Assembly (NCBI GenBank): GCA_023627715.1
Contig: JAMAHW010000036.1
Location: 124,001 to 188,000, forward strand
Direction of reading: 5' to 3'
DNA length: 64,000 nt
Source: Periconia sp. R9002
Taxonomy: Eukaryota; Ascomycota; Dothideomycetes; Pleosporales; Periconiaceae
Each line of letters begins with the position of its first letter. Position 1 is the first letter of the stretch. Of this stretch, positions 22,801 through 33,116 are shown one piece after another. The translations under genes and the position numbers were made by a program. The notes beneath the pieces were generated by a model. It did not search any database. It was not told where the DNA came from and saw only the letters and a list, made by a program, of their open reading frames with translations.

Positions 22801-24829
22801 CCGTATCTCTTTCATGTCACTGGCTGGACTAATATGTCTATTTTTGCTTGCCTGGGTGCTGCCTTCATTGTATTCACTAATTACCCCCGTACGTATACAA
22901 TTTACGTGGTATTCTATAATAGGATACTAATATTCGATCCAACGCTAGAGAACTTTCTGAAAACTTGGGCCGATGCCGACTTCGCATACCAAAGAGAAAC
23001 ACTGACGAGCTTTCTTGGTGTATACTTTGGATCCAGCCTATTCACGGGAATTGCATTACTCGGGGCTTGGAGCTTTTTTATATTGCGCATCGTACCTCGG
23101 ATGTCGACAACTTTCCACACTCGACTTGTATCGACTACCTTAAGGTACTTGAGTTATAACCTTGCATAATTTATAAGCCACCGTAGAGAGAATGGCGCTG
23201 ATTTCAGACAGCGCCCCTATCACCTTATTTGGAGCGACAGATAATGGTTCGATTAAGAATCGGTATGTTCTCCTTTTTCAGTCTGCCCAACTCTTGTCTC
23301 TGTTAGTATATGCTGACAGAAATGGAAAAGGTTCAGTCAAGACTTGCAAGTGATCGACCGGGAGCTACCCTCTTCTTTGATTGGCTTTGTCCTCGCGTGT
23401 TTCCAGCTTCTGGGTCAATGCGTGACTATTATTATTGGCTTCAAGTACGCCAGTGTTGCTGTAGTCTCTCTGCTTGCAGCTATGATGGTGATTCAATACG
23501 TGTATCTCAGAACTTCTCGTCAACTCCGGATCATCGATCTTGAATCGAAATCACCGTTGACATCTCTGCTTTTAGAAGCTCAAGATGGTATTGCAACCAT
23601 ACGCGCATTGAGGTGGATTTCCCACTACAAACAAAGAGGGACTTCTGCTATAAGACACGCTCAACAACCATTCTATCTACTTTATAGCGCGCAGATTGCC
23701 CTTAATCTCGTCTCAAACTTACTGGTAGCCGCAATGACTATCACTGTTATCTCCATTGCGATCTTCACGAGATCTTCAAGCAGTGGTGGACTGGGGCTTG
23801 CGCTTGTCAATACAATTGGACTCGGGCAGTCTTTAAAAAAACTAATTATAACGTGGACCTCGTTGGAGAGTTCCCTAGGTGCTGTTGCACGCATACGACA
23901 TTTTACAACAGAAACAAAGTCAGAAAATCCTACCCAAGGTCTCTTGCCGCCTATTTCCTGGCCGGATAAGGGTGGTATCAAGTTTAAAGATGTGGAACTA
24001 GCGTATTCGTTCGTGATATCTGATAGTTTTTGTACATCAATGGAGCTGACGCTTGCTACAGGGATGATTCCCCTGCTGTCATCTCTAACTTATCTCTTGA
24101 CATCAAGCCTGGGACCAAGTTTGCTGTTTGTGGTCGAACTGGAAGGTAAATGTGCCCTTGAATTCCAGAGGCAAAAGATGCTAAATGGTCTTATTACAGT
24201 GGCAAGACCACGTTGGGGCATGCTATTCTCCGCCTTGTCAATGTCCGTTCAGGGTCTATTCACATAGATGGACTAGATATTTCGGAAGTTAGCCGCGATG
24301 CTCTCCGATCGCGCGTAGTGGTAGTTCCACAAGATCCCTTACTGTTGCAGGCCAGTGTGCGCGAGAACATGAACATACATTGCATTAACAGCGACAGTGC
24401 TATATGCTCCGCTCTAGAGGAAGCTGGGATATGGAGTATATTTCGGGACAAAGAAGGTCTTGAGACTATAGTGGTGGATGGAATGTTGTCCCACAGTCAA
24501 AGACAGCAGTTCGCTTTGGCGCTCGCTTCTCTACAGCAAGGTAAAATCATCGTATTGGATGAGCCAGCAAGTCAGTAAGTATTGCCCTATATAGGCTTTA
24601 TTTGGAGCATAAATAATGGCGTAAAGTGACGTGTGCTAACTGCGATAGGCTTGATGAAGGCACCCAAATGCAAGCATATCAGCGACTATTGACCCGATTT
24701 GTTGAATCTACGGTGTTGTGTATTACACATACACCGAAAACAGTACAATATTTCGATCTAGTCGCTGTAGTGGACAATGGAGAAATTATTAAGGTTGGGG
24801 ATCCTCAAGATATTGATGTTTTAGTGTAA
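19865..24829 (+). CDS. ABCC (MRP-type) full ABC transporter
   Basis: Thirteen exons: 19865-20029, 20085-20589, 20640-20851, 20918-21197, 21289-21486, 21544-22292, 22349-22511, 22571-23144, 23191-23262, 23331-24008, 24062-24145, 24200-24574, 24649-24829. All junctions keep phase and give 1411 residues. Layout is TMD0-like head, TMD1, NBD1, TMD2, NBD2. NBD1 has Walker [10 protein letters not shown], signature LSGGQ and Walker B SILLLDDC, with Asp where Glu is catalytic, as in other ABCC. TMD2 has [18 protein letters not shown]2 has GRTGSGKTT, a divergent signature LSHSQ, Walker B IIVLDEP and the His loop ITHTP. ABCC pumps export organic anions, glutathione conjugates or metabolites across plasma or vacuolar membranes. 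Its place beside UGD1 and a polysaccharide synthase suggests export of a polymer or of a uronic conjugate; this is inference. Exon 5 and 9 borders are the least certain. Confidence 0.85.
20187..20228 (+). repeat. perfect 21-base tandem duplication in a transporter helix
   Basis: Two identical 21-base units (20187-20207 and 20208-20228) encode ILGFSCF twice in a row within a membrane helix of the ABCC transporter. It keeps frame. The lack of any difference between units points to a recent duplication. Confidence 0.9.
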
Positions 24830-25032
24830 TTAGTTAGTCTTGGCATGGCCCATGCTCCCAGCTGTTTAGTCTACGCACGTCCTCTTAAAAACAAACGTGG
24901 AGACCTGGGGTAAGAGTAAGAGCATCACCCCATCAACATCCGAGACGCCTTGTCCTATCTCCAACACCGACTTCCATCCCTTTCCTCAATCTCTTCATTT
25001 TTTCCCCTGCGTCAATTGACTCATTCCTCATC

Positions 25033-26684
25033 ATGATTGCCGCATCATCCCGAGCTGCCCTGCGTCAAGCTGCTACCAAGCAGTTCACCGTCAAGACGGG
25101 CGTCAGGGCTGTCTCTGCCTGGTCGCAAGTCCCTCAAGGCCCTCCAGTGAGTCATTGACGCCCTTGGATGAGTGCTTCACTTGGGAATTTACTGATCTCT
25201 TACAGGATGTAAGTAGAAACGTGTTCGGAGCAAGCTGTCGGTTGACTCACCGCTCCTATTCCACAGGCCATCCTAGGTGAGTAAAAGGGTCCATCGGCGG
25301 TTCCCTGCAGTATACTGACCGAATTCAGGTATCACCGAAGCCTACAAAGCCGATAGCAATCCCGAGAAGATCAATCTGGGTACGTCTAGCTACTTGCCTT
25401 TGTCCGATCTATGGTTGTTTACTCACGTTCTGAAAAGGCGTCGGCGCATACCGTGATGACAAAGGCAAGCCATTTGTTCTCCCCTCTGTGAAGCAGGCGG
25501 AGAAGAAGATTGTCGAGTCCAACTTGGATAAGGAGTACGCCGGCATCACAGGTGTGCCTGCCTTCACTAAGGCTGCACTTCAGCTTGCCTACGGCCCCGA
25601 GTCTGCTCCCGTCAAGGAAGACCGCGTTGTCATCACTCAGACCATCTCCGGTACTGGCGCCTTGCGAATCGGGGGTGCATTCCTTGAGCGCTTCTATCCC
25701 AACGCAAAGACCATCTATATTCCGAACCCGTCATGGGCAAACCACAATGCTGTCTTCAAAGATTCCGGCCTGAAGGTTGAGAAGTACAGATACTACAACA
25801 AGGACACGATTGGTCTTGACTTTGATGGCATGGTTGCAGACATCAAAGCCATGCCTAAGGGCAGCATTGTCCTTCTGCACGCTTGCGCTCACAACCCAAC
25901 TGGTGTGGACCCAACAGAGCAGCAGTGGAAGGACATTGCCAACGCCGTAAAGGAGGGTGATCATTTCCCTTTCTTTGATATGGCTTACCAGGGCTTTGCT
26001 AGTGGTAACACGGACAAGGACGCTTTTGCTCTTCGTCACTTCATTAAGGAGGGACTTCGTCCTGTGCTTGCCCAGTCTTTTGCGAAGAACATGGTAAGAA
26101 GTTGTCATGAATACACCAAGCTGGACGTGACCATTCTGACTTAGCCGTAGGGTCTCTATGGCGAGCGTGTCGGAGCCTTCTCCGTTGTCTGCGAATCTGC
26201 CGAGGAGAAGAAGCGTGTTGACTCGCAGATCAAGATTCTTGTGCGACCCCTTTACTCTAACCCTCCCATTCATGGCGCGCGCATCGCTTCTGAGATTTTG
26301 AATGACTCCGCTCTCAACAAGCAATGGCTTGGAGAAGTCAAGGACATGGCTGATCGCATCATCACCATGCGCGCTCTCCTTAAGGAGAACCTGGAAAAGC
26401 TAGGCAGCAAGCATGACTGGAGCCACATTACTTCGCAGATTGGCATGTTCGCATACACTGGTCTGAAGCCTGAGCAGATGGAAGCCCTAGCTAAAGAGGT
26501 ATGTAGACGATGTTTCCTACCACACATGTCATCGCAGATATACCGAAGTAAGTGGAATGGCCGCTAATAGTTCATGGCACAGCACTCTGTATATGCCACC
26601 AAGGATGGCCGAATTTCCGTTGCGGGCATCACAACTGGCAATGTCAAGCGTCTTGCCGAGGCCATTTACAAAGTCACTGGTTAA
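25033..26684 (+). CDS. AAT1: mitochondrial aspartate aminotransferase
   Basis: Seven exons: 25033-25146, 25206-25208 (3 bases), 25267-25276 (10 bases), 25329-25379, 25438-26093, 26151-26498 and 26583-26684; 427 residues, the normal length. It is a PLP enzyme that interconverts aspartate plus 2-oxoglutarate and oxaloacetate plus glutamate, part of the malate-aspartate shuttle. A mitochondrial presequence is visible ([20 protein letters not shown]). Family motifs: [45 protein letters not shown], the PLP-binding Lys in [14 protein letters not shown] (about 276), and [15 protein letters not shown]. The two tiny exons are needed to restore the family sequence [16 protein letters not shown]. It borders the polysaccharide island but is a housekeeping gene. 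Confidence 0.96.
25206..25276 (+). other. two consecutive microexons (3 and 10 bases)
   Basis: A lone Asp codon at 25206-25208 is flanked by an acceptor (CTTACAG) and a donor (GTAAGT). A 10-base exon at 25267-25276 is flanked by CCACAG and GTGAGT. Without both, the conserved DAILG segment of the aminotransferase cannot be encoded in frame. Confidence 0.85.
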
Positions 26685-29502
26685 ATTACAAAACCAAAAC
26701 ACCTGGTCTAGGATCATGTCTACTACGTGCAGATTTGACAGGAAATTCCACGGCGTAGCATACACTGTAATTCACTTTGTTCGAGTACGGCACTTGGAAT
26801 CGATTCAGGTAGCCAGGTTGTACATAGTCGGCGACACCCCCCAAAAAAATTTGATACTCATAACACATTGTCATTCGTCCAATACGGTTGCCATTATCAA
26901 AGCTGAAGCCTAAAAGATGACGCGCCCTTCTGTAACCAACCCCACCCCCGACAGTGGATTGCTTCTTCCCGTCATGCTATGTTACGTCAAGGGATGAAGG
27001 CGTCGTCTATCATTGCCACATGGATCAAGTTTTTGTGTGCATGATTGCAGGGTGGTGGAGGTGGTCACATGGGGCCACTTAGTTGGTGGTCGTGTGTGCG
27101 CATGGTGCATACAGCAGTATTGATTATAAACAACAGAGATTCCCGAGGGAAACGAAAGGGAGTGGGCACGGCTGATAGATTATGTTGGCACCGGCATAAA
27201 GCTTAGTGGGTAAGTTTCTCTGGAGCCGTGGGACGGTTGGAAGAAGTGGCCCCGAAGGGCGTACGCATTGGGAGCGAAAATACCGGATTCTGGTACATAC
27301 AGTATGAACCACGCCAAGCGGAGGGGATCCATTGACGCTGGCAGCGAGGACCGATCCGCGGGAAACAGCTTCGTAACCTGCGACATGGGGAATGGTATAG
27401 GGATCGCGGGCGCGAGCACCACTGAATGGGCCATTTCCACCCCCAGGGCAGCCAGCAGCAGCAGCAGCAAAGGAAAGAAGATTTATGCGGTTGCAGTACA
27501 GCGGGCTCGGAGCGCTCCGGATAAGCGTCGGATGTCAAGCAACTGGGGGCGGGCGGGATGGCTGGGCTGCACGGCTAGATGATCCCTAACAAGTCAGGAA
27601 AGCCCTGGCCTGGCGGGACTCGTACTGGATATGCATAATGACGGCTGGGGTGAGGGATCGGCGTGCAAGCATGCTGTGGAGAGAAGAGCAGGGTTTGGAG
27701 CGACTGCGCGGTGCGAATCGACGGCCCGACGACGAGACGAAGCATCTGGCGCTGTTGATTTGTTTGCAGAGGAAAGATTTCAGACGAAGCCAAAAGGCGC
27801 GCAAAGCAGCCCTTATTAATAAACGCGGTGGGAGACGCAGGGCCTGCCAAAGCGCCCGGTGGGCTGGGATACGGGGGGGATGGACTTGGGCCTGCAAGGT
27901 GACGAACATGACGTAGTGCGGCCGAAAAAAACCGTGCCTCCGTCTTCATAACCTCGTGGGACCCAAACGAGACGGACCACACCATGTCGTCTTACCCTTC
28001 CTTTCCCACACCGAGCAGCGGAAAGCATCACTTTGGAACGCTTCTAGACTGCTTGGCGGCCTCTCCATTGCCTCTGTACTGTATGGGCCCGGCTGCCTGT
28101 TTCTCCACCACGTTTCTCCCGGCGGGGACAGAGGAGTCGTCCGTCGACACTGCTGAACCACAGCCGCACACTCAACATGGTGGAACGGCCGGCCTGCCGT
28201 GTCGGTGGGCCAGGGACGCCAGTCCTCGTGCGAGGTGCTCGGTGGGGTCACGATGATTCAACGGGAGGTCATGAGTCCTCGGAAGAGGCAGATGGGGACA
28301 GAGTTGGATGCACGATTGATTGATATACAAATAGATAGGAGACTCACTCCCCTCTGACCGCCATGGATGGATGCTTCACGGTCCGCCCAGCTTGGCTGAC
28401 CCTTGATCACGTATGGCCTACTGCTGTGTAGAGTATGTATACACAGTTAGTACTTGGGAATCGTGTTGTTTGCAGACGGTGACAGGCAAGCCGACCCATG
28501 GTCACATTGGGACAGTAGGTAGCACACGGCGGCCGCGATCAGCACTGGTGGAGGGATCAACCGTTGGATGCTTCTTCTTATCTCACCGACCGTGTACTGT
28601 CAAGAGTTATCTGGCACAGTACCAGAGGTAGCTACCTAGCAGTCTCCACTCCCTCGGCAAGGTCCTCCGTGCAAGTGCTTGTACAGTACTGCCTGCCCTG
28701 CAGAGAGAGTGCATCGACCAGCTGGGGGGGAGGGGAGGGGATAAAATACGGGCCACGGTCACTGGCGTATCCCCGTTCACTTAGCTAATAACCTTCTGCG
28801 CTGGCTGGCAAGGCAACGCCTGGGTCGAGCATAAGAGGAGCCCTCGCCCATGGCCGCCTGCCTCCAACCATTCTATTTCCGCATTGAGCAGCTCCCACTA
28901 AACTGACACTTGACATCTGCCCGACCCTTGTTCTCTTTTTCCTTTTCTTTTGTCGTTTGTTGACCCATTGTGCCCAGCAGGCTCGCTCCAACCAGGTCTG
29001 ACATTGATTGCGAGAGTGAACATAGGACCAGAGAGCGAGAAGAGAAGCGAAGTGAGAGAAGAACGAGAACAAGAGGAAAGAAAGAAAGAACGACAGAAAG
29101 AAGAAAAAAAACCTCCCCTCCCCCATCACCATCGCCAAACAAAAAAAAAATAACGGGCCGACCCTTCCAGCGTTCCCCCCTCCATCTCCCTCGTTGTGCG
29201 TGCCGTGCGTCATTCTAACCACATATCGGCCTTTCCCAATCGAGCGGCAGCAAGTGGGTGCTCTTCTTCGTGCCGGCTACAAAACCCAGCGGGGCACACT
29301 TGGCTCTTTGTGCGTGCAAACCTTCGAGCCTGAGAAAAAAAAATCTCCATCACGAGTTCCTCTCCCGTTTCGCGGAGCGTTGCGCAGACTCGACGCTTGC
29401 TCCTCCCGTCCCGCCGTCGCCTCTTTCCCTCTAAACGCGCGTTCCCGTGTTTCTCTCCAGCGTGCAGCCCAGCTCTGTCGCGTGGGCACGCACGGTTAAA
29501 AC
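26685..29502. other. 2.8 kb gene-poor region upstream of YPD1
   Basis: Open frames occur on both strands but overlap each other and show no motif, signal peptide or intron pattern that I trust. From about 28900 the sequence turns into alternating pyrimidine and purine tracts, ending in a C/T-rich leader just before YPD1. It is probably 3' UTR of AAT1 plus a long promoter and 5' leader of YPD1. Confidence 0.45.
29031..29110 (+). repeat. purine-rich GA/GAAA tract
   Basis: About 80 bases are almost only A and G, with GAAAG and GAGAA repeats, upstream of YPD1. Such tracts are common in fungal promoters and may exclude nucleosomes. No coding function is seen. Confidence 0.7.
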
Positions 29503-29953
29503 ATGGCCAGAAGCGATGATGACAAGGTGTGTGTGTTCCCTACCTACCATATCGTATCTGACAGCACCTCCGTTACCCCTCCATTCATTCCTGCCTCGTC
29601 CCTGATTACTGTCATGTCTGCCGCATTGTCTCGCCTTGCCTTGTCCTTTATCCCACCTCTGTCTCTGCCTCTGCCTCTACCTCTGCCTGTCCCATAACAC
29701 ACCTTACCTACCTGTCGGTCTCGACTCTGCCCCTCATTGACACCTTCCCGTGCCTGCTTGCTGCTTGCACCTTCAAACCTGTCCTCGTCTACAGGTACCA
29801 CCGCTTCAGCCACTTGCACTACCCTGCTCTGCCCTTCATATTGCAGCCACCCTGCTCCTGCTCCCTCCCTCACGTACCCTCCCCGCCGCTTAAATAACCC
29901 GGCTGCTGACACCCACCAAGACCGCAACCCCCACGACCAGCGAAGAAGGCATC

Positions 29954-30424
29954 ATGGCCATCCCCGGCGCAAAGGATAACATCGATCCCTTGACCTTCGA
30001 GCAAATCCTCGAAATGGACGACGACGAGGACGAGCGCGATTTCAGCAAGAGCATTGTGTACGACTTCTTCTCTCAGGCCGAGAGCACGTTTGGCAAGATG
30101 GAGACCAGCCTGTGAGTGCCACCCGCTGCACTTCCCGCACCCTGCTCCACCACGCTAATACGACGCAGCGAAGCGAAAGACCTCAAAACCCTTTCCGAGC
30201 TGGGTCACTTCCTCAAAGGCTCCTCGGCGACGCTTGGCCTGACCAAAGTGAAGGACTCGTGTGAGAAGATACAACATTACGGCGAAAAGAAGGATGAAAC
30301 AGGCACCAAGGACATTACGGAAGAGGAAGGTTTGGAAAAGCTGAAGAAGACGATTGAGCAGGCCAAGACGGAGTTCGAGGAGGTGGAGAAGGTTCTCAAG
30401 AAATTCTACGAAGGGGGGGCTTGA
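29954..30424 (+). CDS. YPD1: histidine-containing phosphotransfer protein Ypd1
   Basis: Exons 29954-30111 and 30169-30424 (intron GTGAGT...ACGCAG) give 137 residues. Ypd1 carries phosphate from hybrid histidine kinases to the response regulators Ssk1 and Skn7, controlling the osmotic and oxidative stress pathway. Family motifs: DPLTFEQILEMDDDEDERDFS, FFSQAESTFGKM, and the phospho-acceptor His in LGHFLKGSSATLG (about residue 66). The acidic helical C-terminus follows (TEFEEVEKVLKKFYEGG). A short first exon from an ATG at 29503 (MARSDDDKV), spliced to 29942, could extend the N-terminus in frame as V-EEGIMAIPGAK. The ATG at 29954 is the simpler start. The single-copy role in most fungi suggests it is essential. 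Confidence 0.9.
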
Positions 30425-31618
30425 TAGATAGCCGTTGGTTGATGCATGCTTTTATACCCGCCTTTCTCTCTGAGATGACTATAGATTTTTCTTGAGCGCA
30501 GCGGGCACCACAGAGGCAGCAGAGCGTCGAGTGCACGAACAGCATGCTGTTTGGACAATGGCGCTCATTCGCAGTCTTCCGGTGGCCCACTTTTTACCCC
30601 CCAGTCTTCCACCACGGGAAAAGCACTTATTCCACCCCACCCTGCACTTCATTCGTTCTCTTCACTTCGGATGCAATGCCGAATGTCATCGATAGCTTGT
30701 GCTGTCGAGGAGTTCGGCTTAGTCGAGCATGGACTGAATCATTGCGTCTTCCAAATGTGTTTTACCCAGTCGTGGTTAGCGCTTGTTTGCTGCTAGCATT
30801 GTTTGCGTGGGAAAAGGTTACTCGTAGGGCTTCCCACGCACCCTCTTTTTCGGTAGGCACCTGGAAAACAACCCAATATAACCCCCTCTGTATTCATGCC
30901 GCAACCAATGAGTTTACCGGTGGGGGAGGAGGCTCTTCAATTTGTACAACTTGTAAAACAGGGAGCATGCAGCCGTCACGTCCCCACATGTCAGTCAGAC
31001 GCTATGTCGCCCGCTCATGCGCATGTGTATCTTCTTCGTTTGCTACATCCTTATCTTGTCCTGGACCCGAGCTGTCCTTCCTTCCAATTCGATATTCACG
31101 GCCTCTCGATAGAGCGAGCAGCTACCATAACTGAGGCTGCCAACCCTCTCTCTCCGTACATACCACCTCGCTACCCATTTGCGTAGCTGCCAGGCAAACC
31201 TGGGATCCAATTTATAATTGTCCGCATAAGCTACTCCCATTGAACGCCAAACCTCCAAGCGCAAAGGGTAACGGAGGTAGCATGTAGGACCCCGCCACTA
31301 ACCCCGCCATACGTCATTCCCATTCGGAGGGTATCAAGTGGCGCACGAAGCCTGATTGGTCCAATGTTTCCCTGAACCTCGCACCTCAGCCTCACCATAC
31401 CCAAACCATTTGATCTCTGGTCTTTGTACCTGACGATCCCTCTCACAAGCTCGCAGTGGTACAGTACATGGTGTTCCGCGCCATCTCCCGCCCCCCGGAA
31501 CCTGTCCTGTACACCTCACACTAGTTGGATGCTAAGTTATTGGTTGGTCGGCTGTAATTAACCTGACCGCAAGTCAAGGTATTCGCCCCTTTCTACCTAC
31601 ACCACGGTCATTCAATCC
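30425..31618. other. intergenic, no gene recognised
   Basis: YPD1 3' region followed by the upstream region of the AKAP7-like gene. Open frames on both strands overlap and look like chance. AT content varies without a clear pattern. Confidence 0.45.
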
Positions 31619-32894
31619 ATGTACCTAAGACTTACACGGCATCCTGGTCTAAGGAGTCTCTCTGCGTCGACCTTATTATCACGCTACCGTAGATCTTTGT
31701 CTGTCATGGGTAAGAAGAAAGTCAGGGGTGAATACAACGATTTCCTCGATGGCGAAAAGTTACGCGACAACAGTATGTATATCCCAGTTATAGGGTAGTA
31801 GTACCAACAGAACCCCACGTGGCGTGAGGATATTTACGAGCTGTTGAAGCATTTCCATCTATACCAAACTGACTTTTGAAACTGCAATTCAAGCCACTGT
31901 ACGAACGTCACTCCAGGGTAACTCTACCGCCCTCAATCGCTATGAATCACCACCCCGGGATGGCCAGAACAGAAAAGGCTCAAGAGGACCAATCAAGGGC
32001 AAACATGCACCAAAAAACCCCCAATTGACGCACTTTCTGTGCCTTCCTCTCGTCAACGAAGCAAGCCGTCCGCAATTGAATCTCGCGTTGGACAAGCTGA
32101 AAGAAGACTTGACGCAATCAGGCCTTGTCCCCCTCAAAGCAGTCAGGCCTCTCGGGACGCTACACTTGACGTTGGGCGTCATGTCGCTGGACGCCACCCA
32201 GCTAGCAAAAGCACAGCAGTATCTCGCAGACCTGGATCTCGCACAACTCCTTCACGGCGGCACAGCCGACGACGACCCCAGCACCGCTTCCCCGCGGCCC
32301 GATTCCAGCCACCCGCTCCGCATCTCGCTTGAAGCCCTGGTCCCGATGCAAAAACCCGCGCAGACGAGCATTCTGTATGCCGAGCCACGCGGTGCTAGTC
32401 AGCGTCTCCTCGCATTTGGAAAGGCCCTGAGGGACAGGTTTCAGGGCGAGGGTTTGATGGTGGAGGATAAGAGGGATCTGAGATTGCATGCTACCGTCAT
32501 CAATACCATCTATGCGAAGCCAAAGGGGAAAAGGTCGTCAAGAAATGCAGGAAAGCAAAGTGGGGGGACCGATTCTGCGAGTGTCGATATATCACATAAC
32601 AACGATACTGCATCAGTAACAGGTGGTAGTGATGCTGGCGAGGCGACAGCACTCTCCTCAACCCAACCGACTACACTAGACGACGGCAAAGACGGGCACG
32701 GTCCCAACGCAAAGAGCTGGATGCGATTCGACGCCAGGGATCTGATGAGCCAGTACGCAGACTTTGTGTGGGCTCGAGACGTCCCCATCGACCGGGTACA
32801 GATCTGCAAGATGGGGGCTGCTAAGGTTTTGGACGAGCATGGCGAGGTCGTGGATGAGAAGTACGAAGTGGTGGCGGAGAAGGTCATATTGTAA
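31619..32894 (+). CDS. AKAP7-like 2H phosphoesterase domain protein
   Basis: Exons 31619-31772 and 31894-32894; 384 residues from the first ATG or 355 from the in-frame ATG at 31706. The domain begins PQLTHFLCLPLVN and has the two catalytic H-x-T motifs of the 2H phosphoesterase fold, HLTLG and HATVI. A conserved FDARDLMSQYADF and a C-terminal VDEKYEVVAEKVIL follow. This matches the AKAP7 nuclear-localisation-signal domain group, which binds nucleotides and is related to 2'-5' RNA ligases and to ASCC1. A Gly/Ser/Asp-rich insertion separates the second motif from the C-terminal part. The 29-residue extension before the second ATG is rich in Arg, Leu and Ser with no acidic residue, like a mitochondrial presequence. 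The substrate is unknown. Confidence 0.85.
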
Positions 32895-33116
32895 AAAAAA
32901 TTGATGGGAAGAAAGTCACCCCTCGCAGTTTGTACGTTTCACTGCACATGTGTGAATATAGCGTCGTAAGTCGATAAGTCATTATTGGTTTGATTCATGC
33001 ATTGCATTCTGGAAGCGGCGAAAACATCAAAACATGTTTAACAATTTTGAAAAAAGAAAGAGAAAAAAACGTCCCTCTACAACTAACTATCCTTGACAAA
33101 CTACATCCAAAACATT

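Noticed and set aside
27575..28256. Overlapping open frames on both strands upstream of YPD1
   Set aside because: GC-rich DNA gives long chance frames; none has motifs or sensible splice structure.
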